A DNA stretch of 64,000 nt, from assembly GCF_037153975.1 (NCBI RefSeq), contig NZ_JBBAYJ010000010.1:62001-126000 (forward strand), given 5' to 3'. Position 1 is the stretch's first letter; the number at the start of each line of letters is the position of its first letter. The stretch comes from Aquipuribacter sp. SD81 (lineage in GTDB: Bacteria; Actinomycetota; Actinomycetes; Actinomycetales; JBBAYJ01). Below the pieces are notes generated by a model. The model did not search any database. It was given only the letters and a program-made list of their open reading frames with translations, and was not told the origin of the DNA. Positions 16,211 through 23,961 of this stretch are shown here, one piece after another. The position numbers and the translations under genes were made by a program.

Positions 16211-17152
16211 ATGAACCGCACCCCCCGCCGCGCCGTCGCCGGCGCCGCCGCCATGGCCATCGCCGCCGCCGGACTGTTCGCCGGCGCCGCTCCCGCGGGC
16301 GCCGCCCCGAAGAGCGACAAGGCCAACGCCGCCGCCGAGTGCGCCGGTCGCAGCGTCCCCGCCAGCAAGATCTCGATCCAGCTGTTCAGCTACGCCGGCT
16401 GGGGCAGCCAGATCGGCGCCGAGGCGCTGCTCGCCGAGCTCGCCGAGATCGGCTACCGCAACGTGGAGCCGTTCGGCGGGTCCTACCAGGGCCGCGACGC
16501 CGAGGAGTGGGAGGCCCTGCTCAAGGAGTACAAGCTCAAGCAGCCGAGCTCCCACGGCAGCGTCTCCGCGACCGGCATCGAGGGCAACCTCGACTTCGCC
16601 AAGGAGGTCGGCCAGAAGTACGTCGGCTCCGGCGGCTGGGCCGGCCCGGGCATCGCCCGCGACGGCAGCAGCACGTGGGCCGACGTCATCGCGACCGCCG
16701 AGGCCATGAACGAGTACGGCGAGATGTCCGTCAAGAACGGCACCGGCAAGATCTTCGGCCACAACCACCAGTGGGAGTTCACCACCATCGTCACCGACCC
16801 GGAGACGGGCGAGGAGATGACCGCGTGGGAGGCGCTGGTGCAGAACACCGACCCGCGGTACGTGACCTTCCAGCTCGACGTGTTCTGGGCCGCGGACGCC
16901 GGCGCCGACGTCGTCGCGCTGCTGGAGGAGTACGGCAAGCGCATCGAGCTGCTCCACATCAAGGACGGCGACCTCAACGGCGACGCGCGGGGCATCCCGA
17001 GCGACGTCGGCGAGGGTGACCTCGACTGGGGCCCGATCCTGGAGGCCGCTCAGGGCTCGGTGAAGTACTACGTCGTCGAGCGCGACGGCGCCCCGGCCGA
17101 CGCGGAGTTCGCCCGCGACAGCTTCGAGTTCCTCACCTGCTACTCGTACTGA
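16211..17152 (+). CDS. Exported sugar phosphate isomerase/epimerase-like TIM barrel (AP endonuclease 2 fold)
   Basis: 313 residues with AAGGAGG ahead of the ATG and a signal peptide (AGLFAGAAPAGAAPKS). The rest is a xylose-isomerase-like barrel. The metal-binding positions are kept: Glu in YRNVEPFGG, His in SSHGSV, HNHQWEF, Asp in QLDVFWAAD, HIKDGD and Glu in VVERDGAP. Most relatives are cytoplasmic; an exported form cannot use phosphorylated sugars easily, so a role on extracellular sugars is more likely. Some relatives in this superfamily act on 3-keto-glycosides; that is a hypothesis here. It shares the barrel with the protein encoded at 18673-19806. Confidence 0.85.
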   Translation: MNRTPRRAVAGAAAMAIAAAGLFAGAAPAGAAPKSDKANAAAECAGRSVPASKISIQLFSYAGWGSQIGAEALLAELAEIGYRNVEPFGGSYQGRDAEEWEALLKEYKLKQPSSHGSVSATGIEGNLDFAKEVGQKYVGSGGWAGPGIARDGSSTWADVIATAEAMNEYGEMSVKNGTGKIFGHNHQWEFTTIVTDPETGEEMTAWEALVQNTDPRYVTFQLDVFWAADAGADVVALLEEYGKRIELLHIKDGDLNGDARGIPSDVGEGDLDWGPILEAAQGSVKYYVVERDGAPADAEFARDSFEFLTCYSY

Positions 17153-17199
17153 CGCGCCCGTCGGCCGGCCCCGCCGGCTGACCGCACCGCCCCGACACA

Positions 17200-17231
17200 G
17201 GAGCCCCCGGACCGTACGGTCCGGGGGCTCC
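17200..17231. terminator. Bidirectional terminator palindrome
   Basis: GGAGCCCCCGGACCG and its exact complement flank TA, giving a perfect 32-bp palindrome between two convergent genes. The same 14-bp stem sequence recurs in the hairpin at 18615-18646. Confidence 0.8.
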
Positions 17232-17255
17232 GTCGTGTCGTCGCCGCGGAGTCGG

Positions 17256-18488
17256 TCAGTCGTCGAGGGACTGCGCCGCCAGCCACTGCCAGATGCGCGT
17301 GCCGTCCGCCGTCGTCGGGTCGTTGCGACCGACGTAGATCCAGGACCAGTGGCCGGGGTACGTGACCCCGTCGTAGGTCACGTCGGGGTAGGCGCTGAGC
17401 AGCGCGCCGGGGACGTGCTCGGCGATGTACTGCCCGTTGGGGCCGAACGGCACCGTCGTGTCGTTCTCGGCGTGGACGACCCACGTCGGGGTCCCGCCCA
17501 TCGCCTCGAGCTCGGCGTCGGTGAGCACGACCTCCTGCCCGAGCAGCCGGACCGCGGCGATCGGCACGCTCGCGGCGAAGAGGTCGGGGTAGTCCGCGGT
17601 GAGCTCCGCCGCCATGTAGCCGCCGTTCGACGCGCCGACCACGTAGATGCGGTCGGTGTCGACCCGGTGCGTGGCGACGAACTCGTCGAGCATGCCCTTC
17701 AGCTGCTCGGAGTAGCCGAGCTGCGGGTCGTCGAGCCAGCGGGTGGGCGCCTGCGGGGCCAGGACGTACGCGCCGCCGAAGATGGCCTGCGCCTCGGGCG
17801 TCGCGAAGCCGAGGGCGCCGCGGTTGGCCTGCAGCACGAGGTCGTTGTCGTACGAGCCGTCCCAGCCGCCCTCGCCGCCACCGTGCAGCCACAGGACCAG
17901 CGGCCGCTCGCCGCCCTGCCGCGGGGTGAACAGCCGGTAGGCGAGCCCGTTCGCCTCCCCGGCGGTGAAGGCGTCGACCTCCGGGTCGACGAGGTCGCCC
18001 TGCTCGAGGTCGAGGTAGGTCGACCGGCCGCGGACGGTGAGCGGCTCGACCTGCGTGACGGAGTAGTCGAGGTCGAGCTCGACGTTGCGGCCGACGCGGA
18101 AGGCGTAGCCGAGGGTCCCGGCCCCGGGGACGCCGTAGCCGTCCTCGAGGTCGACGACGATGCGACCGCCCGGGGCGCGACGGACGTCGGTGACGGTGCG
18201 CTCGACGTCGGTGTAGGTGCCGCCCACCTGACCGTCGAGCGCGGGGAACGGGTTCGTCGCGGTCGCCCGGACCTCGAAGGTGTCCTCGGACAGGCTCCGC
18301 GGGTCGAGGCCGAGGCCCCGGGCGTCGATGGTCAGCGAGACGACCTGCTGCCCACCGTCGAGGACCTCGGCGTCGAGGGTGTACTCCAGGTCGTCGGGGG
18401 CGGGGGGCCGGGCCTGCGCCGGCGCGACGGCGGCGAGGAACACGGGCGCCGCCAGGACGGCGGCGACCAGGGCGAGTGGCTTCTTCAT
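17256..18488 (-). CDS. Secreted alpha/beta-hydrolase esterase (PHB-depolymerase/feruloyl-esterase-like)
   Basis: 410 residues. The ATG at 18488 gives a clean signal peptide (KKPLALVAAVLAAPVFLAAVAPAQA); the upstream in-frame start does not. Residues about 30-165 form an Ig-like N-terminal domain. The hydrolase domain has the oxyanion strand LVLWLHGGGEGG, the nucleophile in VVGASNGGYMA, the acid in HAENDTTVPFG and the His in YPGHWSW. It should hydrolyse an ester or peptide bond in an extracellular polymer or decorated sugar. It lies inside the sugar island, convergent with the TIM-barrel gene. Confidence 0.85.
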   Translation of the reverse strand: MKKPLALVAAVLAAPVFLAAVAPAQARPPAPDDLEYTLDAEVLDGGQQVVSLTIDARGLGLDPRSLSEDTFEVRATATNPFPALDGQVGGTYTDVERTVTDVRRAPGGRIVVDLEDGYGVPGAGTLGYAFRVGRNVELDLDYSVTQVEPLTVRGRSTYLDLEQGDLVDPEVDAFTAGEANGLAYRLFTPRQGGERPLVLWLHGGGEGGWDGSYDNDLVLQANRGALGFATPEAQAIFGGAYVLAPQAPTRWLDDPQLGYSEQLKGMLDEFVATHRVDTDRIYVVGASNGGYMAAELTADYPDLFAASVPIAAVRLLGQEVVLTDAELEAMGGTPTWVVHAENDTTVPFGPNGQYIAEHVPGALLSAYPDVTYDGVTYPGHWSWIYVGRNDPTTADGTRIWQWLAAQSLDD

Positions 18489-18548
18489 CGAAGGCTCCCG
18501 GTGGGTTCGGTCGGGGCGCGCTCGTCCTCGAGCCACGCCCACCACCGC

Positions 18549-18590
18549 TTAGTGCGGTGGTTTACCCATCTTTGCACTAAAGCCTGACAA
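18549..18590 (-). promoter_or_regulatory. Promoter/operator region of the secreted esterase
   Basis: On the minus strand TTGTCA (18590-18585) can act as -35; the -10 is unclear (GGGTAA at 17 bp). TTAGTGC (18549-18555) and GCACTAA (18574-18580) form a 7-bp inverted repeat straddling the spacer, as an operator would. A second hairpin, CCACCGC/GCGGTGG, overlaps at 18542-18560. Confidence 0.45.
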
Positions 18591-18614
18591 AAGCGACGGA
18601 AGGGACGACGCGCC

Positions 18615-18646
18615 GGAGCCCCCGGACCAGGCGGTCCGGGGGCTCC
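18615..18646. terminator. Hairpin terminator
   Basis: GGAGCCCCCGGACC (18615-18628) pairs with 18633-18646 around a 4-base loop, 27 bp after the stop of the Tat-exported barrel protein. The stem is identical to that at 17200-17231. Confidence 0.75.
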
Positions 18647-18672
18647 GGGGACGAGCGAGGGGGCCGGGACCG

Positions 18673-19806
18673 TCAGCCCCGGAGCGCCGCCATGTTCTCG
18701 ATCGAGATGGCGGCGTTCGCCAGCGAGCCGTCCCCGATCTGGGCCGCGTTGTCCTGCTCGTACATCGGGTTGTGGTAGCCCTTGGCGCCCACGCGGCGGA
18801 AGAACTCCGAGTAGTCGATGTCGCCGGTGCCGAAGGGGACCATCGAGTAGCCGTTGGTGGTGCCCGGCATGCTCGCGCCGTCCTTCGCGTGGAAGAGCGG
18901 GTAGCGCTGCGTGTGCTGCGCGACGAGACCCGCGGGGTCGAAGGGGCGCGTGACCGTGCTGCCGTCGGCCGCCGTGTACGTCGGGTACTTGTACTGCGCG
19001 ACGTGCGCCCAGTAGATGTCCATCTCGAGCCACACGTAGCGCGGGTCGGTGATCGACAGGAAGTACTCGAGCTGCCGCAGGCCGCTGGAGGCGGTGTACG
19101 CGCCGGTCGCATCGGGGGCCTCGTCGAGCAGGAAGTTGTACGCCTGGTCGTGGTTGTGCGTGTAGAGCTTGAGGCCGTACTGCGTCATCGCGTGCTCGCC
19201 GTAGTGGTTCCACACCTCGGCGGCCGCGTCCCACGCCGGCTTCTGCCGGTTGCGGGTCGGGTCGTTGCCCGTGCCGATGTGCCCCAGGCCGAGGACCGAG
19301 GCGATCTGGCAGTCCTCGTCGAAGGCGGCCATCGCCTCCGGCGTGATGGCGTTGGGGACGCTGCCGTGGTTGCCCTCGGCGACGAGCCCGTTGTCGTCCA
19401 GCCAGCTGCGCAGCAGCGCGGCGCCCTCGAGGCTGTCGAGGTTGCTGCCGCCCTCGGAGTTCGCGTGCTGACGGAAGCCCGCGAGCTCGATCTGCCGGTA
19501 CCCGAGGTCCGACAGGTGCTCGAGGACCTCGCGGAAGCCGGACGGCGCATCGGTCGACAGCGGGTCGCGGCTGATCGCGTCGCGGACGGTGTAGAGGATG
19601 ATGCCGCGCTTGGGCGCCGGGACGAGGACGCCGTTGGCGGGGCTGCCGCCGGGCGGGGCCGCGGCGGCCGGGCCGCCCAGACCGGCGGCGGCGAAGCCGG
19701 CGGCCAGGCCGGTCCCCGCGGCCAGGAGGCTCCGGCGGCTCAGCCGGAAGCGGTCGACGAGGGTGCTGGCGTGGGTGGGCGGAGCAGGTTCACGACGTGC
19801 GGCCAT
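18673..19806 (-). CDS. Tat-exported sugar phosphate isomerase/epimerase-like TIM barrel
   Basis: 377 residues from ATG 19806. The N-terminus has a twin-arginine signal (RLSRRSLLAAGTGLAAG), so the protein is probably exported folded with its metal in place. The barrel keeps the same ligand set as its island partner: Glu in RQIELAGF, His in GNHGS, THNHDQAY, Asp in LEMDIYWAH, HAKDGA and Glu in MYEQDNAA. A paired Sec-exported and Tat-exported barrel in one island suggests sequential reactions on one extracellular sugar, but substrate is unknown. Confidence 0.85.
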   Translation of the reverse strand: MAARREPAPPTHASTLVDRFRLSRRSLLAAGTGLAAGFAAAGLGGPAAAAPPGGSPANGVLVPAPKRGIILYTVRDAISRDPLSTDAPSGFREVLEHLSDLGYRQIELAGFRQHANSEGGSNLDSLEGAALLRSWLDDNGLVAEGNHGSVPNAITPEAMAAFDEDCQIASVLGLGHIGTGNDPTRNRQKPAWDAAAEVWNHYGEHAMTQYGLKLYTHNHDQAYNFLLDEAPDATGAYTASSGLRQLEYFLSITDPRYVWLEMDIYWAHVAQYKYPTYTAADGSTVTRPFDPAGLVAQHTQRYPLFHAKDGASMPGTTNGYSMVPFGTGDIDYSEFFRRVGAKGYHNPMYEQDNAAQIGDGSLANAAISIENMAALRG

Positions 19807-19895
19807 GGGGTCGACTCCAGTGTCGGGAGAGAGGCTGCTGCGGCGCGTCCGGGGCATCGGCTGCGAGGTCGGTCGACGGTGACCGGCCTGGCGCG

Positions 19896-19924
19896 ACACT
19901 AGGACTTTCGCAGGCCGCTGACAA
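19896..19924 (-). promoter_or_regulatory. Promoter of the Tat-exported barrel gene
   Basis: On the minus strand TTGTCA (19924-19919), a 17-bp spacer and TAGTGT (19901-19896) fit the housekeeping consensus well; the leader would be about 80 bases. Confidence 0.55.
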
Positions 19925-20038
19925 TAGTCGGCCAGGGGTTGCCGGAAGTGGTCAGGCGGTCACCGGAAGCGCTCGGGCGCCGTCCGGCAGGACGAGCACG
20001 CTGCGCTATCGTTGCCCCGCGCCGCAGCGCCGGCGCAC

Positions 20039-20111
20039 GGCCAGATAGCTCAGTTGGTAGAGCGTCCGACTGAAAATCGGAAGGTCGGCGGTTCGACCCC
20101 GCCTCTGGCCA
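20039..20111 (+). tRNA. tRNA-Phe (GAA anticodon)
   Basis: A 73-base cloverleaf with acceptor GGCCAGA pairing TCTGGCC, anticodon loop CTGAAAA (anticodon GAA) between CCGA/TCGG, and T-arm GGTTCGACCCC. It lies 7.76 kb from tRNA-Asp, which it directly follows in many actinobacteria. Confidence 0.97.
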
Positions 20112-20182
20112 CCTTCTTTCGCCCTGCGGTCAGGCAGGCGCAGTCGGCGTGCGGCTCGGGTGACAGGCGGGCCCGCTCGACG

Positions 20183-21637
20183 TCACCCGTCGTCGGGACC
20201 GTCCTCGTCGACGCCGGTTCCGTCGTCCGCCACGAGCGTGAGCACCACGCGCGTCCCGTCGGCGACGTCGTCGAGCTCCGCCGTCCCGCCCTGCGCCTCC
20301 ACGAGCGAGCGGACGACCGCGAGCCCGAGGCCGGACGTGCGCGAGCCGCCGCCGGGGCGGGTGGTGACGAACGGCTCGAAGACGCGGTCCCGCACCTCGG
20401 GGTCGATGCCCGGCCCGTCGTCCTCCACGACGAGCCGGACCACGCCGTCGCCGGCCGAGGCGCGAACCCGCACGGGCGTCTCGGGCGGCGTGTGGGTCCG
20501 CGCGTTGACGACGAGGTTGAGCAGGCACTGCGCGAGCCGGTCCTCGTCGCCGCTCAGCACGACCGGCGGGGCGTCGCCCACGTCGACGCCGTCGAGCCCG
20601 AGCCCGGCGAGGCGCTCGCGCAGCGCGTCGAGCACGTCGGGCACGAACACCGGCTCCTGCCGGACGCTGCGGGCCTCCCCGGCCGTCAGCGCCGTGAGGT
20701 CGGCGAGCACCCGGGCCAGCCGGTCGAGCTCGCGCCGCACGACGAGCGCCGTGCCGCGCGCGGCGGCCGCGTCGTCGCCGCCGGTGGTCTCGAACGCCTC
20801 GAGGTGCCCGCGAGCCACGGTCAGCGGGGTCCGCATCTCGTGCGACACCGCGGACAGCAGCTGGCGGCGCTCCTCGGCGCTGCGGTCGAGCCGGTCGACC
20901 ATCGCGTTGAACTCCTGCGCGACGACACCCACCTCGTCGAGACGCTCCGGCTGCGGCACCCGCCGGGCGGGGGCACCGGTGCCCGCGGGACCCGCGGGCG
21001 TCCCGCCCACCTCGCCGGCCGCGACCGCGAGGTCGCGCAGCGGCACGAGCTCCCGGCGCACCGCGACGAGCAGCACGAGCCCGCCGAGCAGCAGCCCGGC
21101 CCCGCCGGCGAGCGCGGTCCGCCACAGCACCGACGCCGTCCTCGCGCGGGCGTCGGCGAGGCTGCCGAGGACCGTCGCCGTCCCGACCGTCACCCCGTCG
21201 GCGGTGCGCAGCGGGGCGCTCAGCACCCGGACGTCGCCCTGCGACGTGCCGACGGTCACGATGCGGCCGGGCTCCCCCACCGGCACCTCGCCCGCGTCGC
21301 GCAGCGCGAGCAGGTCCGGTGGGCCGTCCGCCGCCGCGAACGGCGACCCGCCGAGGTCGAGCACGAGCAGGTGCGCGCCACCTCCCGGCGACGTCGCCAG
21401 GTAGCGACGCGCGGCGAGCTGCAGCTCCGCGGCCGACGCGCTGCCGTCGGCACCGACCGCGCCGGAGATGTCCTCCGGGAGCCGCGCCCCCACCTGCGCG
21501 AGCTCCTGCCGCAGTTCGGTGTCGACGTCGGCGCGCTCCGCGACCGCCACGAGCCGCCACGTGACCACCGCGACGGCGAGCAGGGTGAGGGCCATGACGA
21601 CCAGCGCCGTGACGGTGAGCCGGACCCGCAGGCTCAC
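20183..21637 (-). CDS. HAMP-domain sensor histidine kinase
   Basis: 484 residues. The GTG start at 21637 shares a base with the response regulator stop (TAGTG). An N-terminal membrane helix (LTVTALVVMALTLLAVAVV), an extracytoplasmic sensor of about 120 residues and a second helix (GGAGLLLGGLVLLVAV) lead to HAMP. HisKA has SAVSHEMRTPLTVARGH with the phosphorylated His near residue 266. The ATPase boxes follow: NLVVNARTH, DDGPGIDPEVRDRVFEPF and SGLGLAVV. The signal is unknown; the PepSY protein across the intergenic region is a possible partner. Confidence 0.93.
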   Translation of the reverse strand: MSLRVRLTVTALVVMALTLLAVAVVTWRLVAVAERADVDTELRQELAQVGARLPEDISGAVGADGSASAAELQLAARRYLATSPGGGAHLLVLDLGGSPFAAADGPPDLLALRDAGEVPVGEPGRIVTVGTSQGDVRVLSAPLRTADGVTVGTATVLGSLADARARTASVLWRTALAGGAGLLLGGLVLLVAVRRELVPLRDLAVAAGEVGGTPAGPAGTGAPARRVPQPERLDEVGVVAQEFNAMVDRLDRSAEERRQLLSAVSHEMRTPLTVARGHLEAFETTGGDDAAAARGTALVVRRELDRLARVLADLTALTAGEARSVRQEPVFVPDVLDALRERLAGLGLDGVDVGDAPPVVLSGDEDRLAQCLLNLVVNARTHTPPETPVRVRASAGDGVVRLVVEDDGPGIDPEVRDRVFEPFVTTRPGGGSRTSGLGLAVVRSLVEAQGGTAELDDVADGTRVVLTLVADDGTGVDEDGPDDG

Positions 21638-22299
21638 TACGCCTCCAGCCGGTAGCCGGCCCCGCGCACCGTCTCGATGCGGTCCGCGCCGAGCTTGCGC
21701 CGCAGGTGACCGACGTAGACCTCGACGACGTTCGACGCGCCGTCGAAGTCGTAGCCCCACACCCGGTCGAGCAGCTGCGGGCGTGACAGCACGTGCCCGG
21801 GGTTGCGCATGAGGACCTCCAGCAGCGCGAACTCGCGCGTCGACAGCTCCACCTCACGCCCACCGGTGCGCGCCCGCCGGGCGAGGACGTCGAGCTCGAG
21901 GTCGCCCGCCACGAGGACGGTCGACGTCGTCTGGGTCGGCTGCCGCAGCCGGGCCCGCACCCGGGCCAGCAGCTCGCTGAAGCTGAACGGCTTGACGACG
22001 TAGTCGTCGGCGCCCGCCTCGAGCCCGGCGACCCGGTCCGCGACGGAGTCCCGGGCGGTGAGGAGGATCACGGGCAGGTCGGGGCGCAGCTGCCGGATCC
22101 GCTCGAGCACCTTGTCGCCCGTCAGGCCCGGCAGCCCGAGGTCGAGGACGACGAGGCGCACGTCCTCGCGCTGGGCGAGCTCGAGCCCGGTCCAGCCGTC
22201 CGTCGCGGTCGCGACGGGGTACCCGGCCGCCTCGAGCCCCTGCTGGACGAAGGCGGTGATCCCCGGCTCGTCCTCCACCACGAGAAGCGTCACGGGCAC
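21637..22299 (-). CDS. OmpR-family response regulator
   Basis: 220 residues from GTG. The receiver domain (1-120) has the acidic pair in VVEDEPG, the phosphorylated Asp in VVLDLGLPG (about residue 53), Thr in LLTARD and Lys in VVKPF. The C-terminal winged helix has ELSTREFALLEVLMRNPGHVLSR and VYVGHLRRKLG. It is co-transcribed with, and overlaps, the histidine kinase, and is divergent from the PepSY gene, which is a likely target. Confidence 0.95.
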   Translation of the reverse strand: MPVTLLVVEDEPGITAFVQQGLEAAGYPVATATDGWTGLELAQREDVRLVVLDLGLPGLTGDKVLERIRQLRPDLPVILLTARDSVADRVAGLEAGADDYVVKPFSFSELLARVRARLRQPTQTTSTVLVAGDLELDVLARRARTGGREVELSTREFALLEVLMRNPGHVLSRPQLLDRVWGYDFDGASNVVEVYVGHLRRKLGADRIETVRGAGYRLEA

Positions 22300-22353
22300 A
22301 TGCTCCCCCGCGGCGGCGCCCCGCGGCTGCTCGACGGGGCGGGAGGGGCCGAA

Positions 22354-22371
22354 CCTGACAGCGCCGTCAGG
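22354..22371. promoter_or_regulatory. Inverted repeat in the divergent regulator/PepSY promoter region
   Basis: CCTGAC (22354-22359) and GTCAGG (22366-22371) surround 6 bases, midway between the divergent starts at 22299 and 22461. It may be the operator of the adjacent OmpR-type regulator, though that family more often binds direct repeats. Confidence 0.4.
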
Positions 22372-22460
22372 AACGGCTCACGAACGCCTCATCCTGCGTG
22401 GCGACCCTCTCGGTGTCCGACCGGCAGACCGGCCGGGACCCGACCACACTGGAGGACCTC

Positions 22461-23414
22461 ATGCGTACCGTCGCCGTCATCGCCGCGCTCGCCGCCACCA
22501 CCGTCGGTGGGGTGGCCGTCGCCAGCGCCGTGACCTCGCCCACCTCGACCGACGACGTCGTCGAGCCCGTGTCCGTCGGCTCCGTCGACGTCGACGCGGA
22601 GCTCGCCGCCGCCACCGCCGGCCCCACCGGCGGCGCGACCGCCTCGCCCACCACCCGGTCGACGCCGCAGGCCGTCGCGGGCCTGGACGAGCTGAGCGGC
22701 GTGCTCGCCCGGCAGGGCGACGACCGCGACGAGTACGAGGTCGGCGGCGTGGAGCTCGAGCTCGGCCCCGACAGCTGGCGCCGGACCGCCACCGCCCCCG
22801 CCGACTACGACCGCGACGGCACGATCGGCACGCTGCTCGCCGAGCTCGACGGCCTCGTCGGCTCCCAGGTCGTCGTGGCCGGCCGGCTCGACGACGACGG
22901 CGACGAGCTCGACGTCTACCGCATCGACGGGCTCGCCTTCCGCGAGGTCGCCGGCGGGCCGGCGCCGTGGGAGCGCGGCACGGGCAGCGTCGCGAGCCGG
23001 GAGCGCGTCGAGGAGGCGGCGCTGGAGGCCATCGGCAGCGGCGCGCGCGTCCTCGAGGTCGACGACGAGGACGACGCCGGGGCCGCGTGGGAGGTCGAGG
23101 TCCGGGACGCGGACGGCCGCGAGCACCGGGTGCTCGTCGACGTGACCGGCGCCGTCGTCGACATCCGCTCGGAGTCGAGCGCCACGCGCACGCCGTCCGC
23201 CCCCACCGGCACGGCGACCGCGACCGCGACCCGGGACGACGACCGCGACGACGACCGCGACGACGACCGGGACGACCGCGACGACGACCGCGACGACGAC
23301 CGGGACGACCGGGACGACCGGGACGACGACCGGGGCGACCGCGACGACGACCGCTCCGGCCGGGGCTCCGACGACGACTCCGACGACCGCGACGACGACC
23401 GCTCCGACGACTGA
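22461..23414 (+). CDS. Exported PepSY-domain protein with Asp/Arg repeat tail
   Basis: 317 residues from the ATG preceded by GGAGGACCTC. A hydrophobic N-terminus (RTVAVIAALAATTVGGVAVASA) should export or anchor it. The centre has a PepSY-like block (ERVEEAALEAIGSGARVLEVDDEDD, WEVEVRDADGREHRVLVDVTGAVV); such domains often inhibit or sense at the cell surface. The last 70 residues are almost only Asp and Arg (DDRDDDRDDDRDDR), a strongly charged disordered tail encoded by a GAC/CGC repeat. PepSY genes beside two-component systems are common, so it may feed back on the kinase. Confidence 0.75.
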   Translation: MRTVAVIAALAATTVGGVAVASAVTSPTSTDDVVEPVSVGSVDVDAELAAATAGPTGGATASPTTRSTPQAVAGLDELSGVLARQGDDRDEYEVGGVELELGPDSWRRTATAPADYDRDGTIGTLLAELDGLVGSQVVVAGRLDDDGDELDVYRIDGLAFREVAGGPAPWERGTGSVASRERVEEAALEAIGSGARVLEVDDEDDAGAAWEVEVRDADGREHRVLVDVTGAVVDIRSESSATRTPSAPTGTATATATRDDDRDDDRDDDRDDRDDDRDDDRDDRDDRDDDRGDRDDDRSGRGSDDDSDDRDDDRSDD

Positions 23415-23419
23415 CCTGC

Positions 23420-23456
23420 CGGCGGGCGCGGCGACGTGAGGTCGCGGCGCCCGCCG
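23420..23456 (+). terminator. Hairpin terminator after the PepSY gene
   Basis: CGGCGGGCGC and GCGCCCGCCG arms, extended inward by CGAC/GTCG, begin 5 bp after the stop codon. Confidence 0.65.
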
Positions 23457-23476
23457 AAGCTGTCCGGTTTGGCATC

Positions 23477-23505
23477 TTGACCAGCCCGGGGGCCAGGCGA
23501 AGGAT
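23477..23505 (+). promoter_or_regulatory. Probable promoter of the small exported protein
   Basis: TTGACC (23477-23482), a 17-bp spacer and AAGGAT (23500-23505); the gene starts about 110 bp downstream. Confidence 0.45.
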
Positions 23506-23622
23506 CCTCCTGCCACGGCTCACCGGCGCCCCTGCCTCCGACGTGATCGTCGCCCGCAGACCCCATCGGGGTGACGGTGCGGCGAGCCCTCCCAGCACGT
23601 CCACCTGGAAGGAAGTCGGGTC

Positions 23623-23952
23623 ATGAAGCGTCTCGTCGTCACGTGTGCGGTAGCTGCGGGGTTGGTCCTGTCCGGAGCCGGGGCCGCCCACGCGGGGGAG
23701 GTCAACGGACAGGGTCGGGACATCCCCGCACCGGGGAAGGCCGCGTCGGAGTGCGTGTTCTCCGGCCTGGACACCGTCGACTCCGTCGAGGGCAACCCGG
23801 AGGGCTTCGACGACGACGCGCTCGCCGTCCGGGGCAACCAGAGCCCCGGCGGAACCGACCGCTACCACGGGACCCAGAGCTACGGCATGTTCGCCAGGGC
23901 GGGTCTCAAGGACGTCGTCCCGTCGCCGGGCGACGCCTGCCGCGGGAGCTGA
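23623..23952 (+). CDS. Small exported protein of unknown function
   Basis: 109 residues. The ATG follows GGAAGGAAG and the N-terminus is a clear signal peptide (RLVVTCAVAAGLVLSGAGAAHA, cleavage before GEVNG). The mature 85 residues are polar, Gly/Asp-rich, with two Cys that could form a disulfide (SECVFSG and GDACRGS). It carries an internal FDDDALAVRGNQ stretch and ends abruptly. Small exported proteins of this general layout occur in actinobacteria, but no function is known. It is monocistronic, with its own promoter, and converges on the hexosaminidase gene. Confidence 0.7.
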   Translation: MKRLVVTCAVAAGLVLSGAGAAHAGEVNGQGRDIPAPGKAASECVFSGLDTVDSVEGNPEGFDDDALAVRGNQSPGGTDRYHGTQSYGMFARAGLKDVVPSPGDACRGS

Positions 23953-23961
23953 CCCGGGTCC

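Noticed and set aside
12119-16957. 1612-codon minus-strand frame across the tRNAs and the dehydrogenase
   Set aside because: It is antisense to a clear multi-domain gene and crosses two tRNAs; Val/Asp/Gly-rich composition is typical of shadow frames at this GC.
12277-20038. Prophage or integrative element at tRNA-Asp
   Set aside because: No integrase, recombinase or copy of the tRNA 3' end was found on the far side, so attachment sites are not supported.
23216-23408. Tandem repeat locus independent of a gene
   Set aside because: The repeat keeps frame and continues the PepSY protein, so it is coding.
22961-23566. Minus-strand Arg/Ser-rich frame opposite the PepSY gene
   Set aside because: It mirrors the GAC/CGC repeat, lacks a ribosome site and shows no family features.
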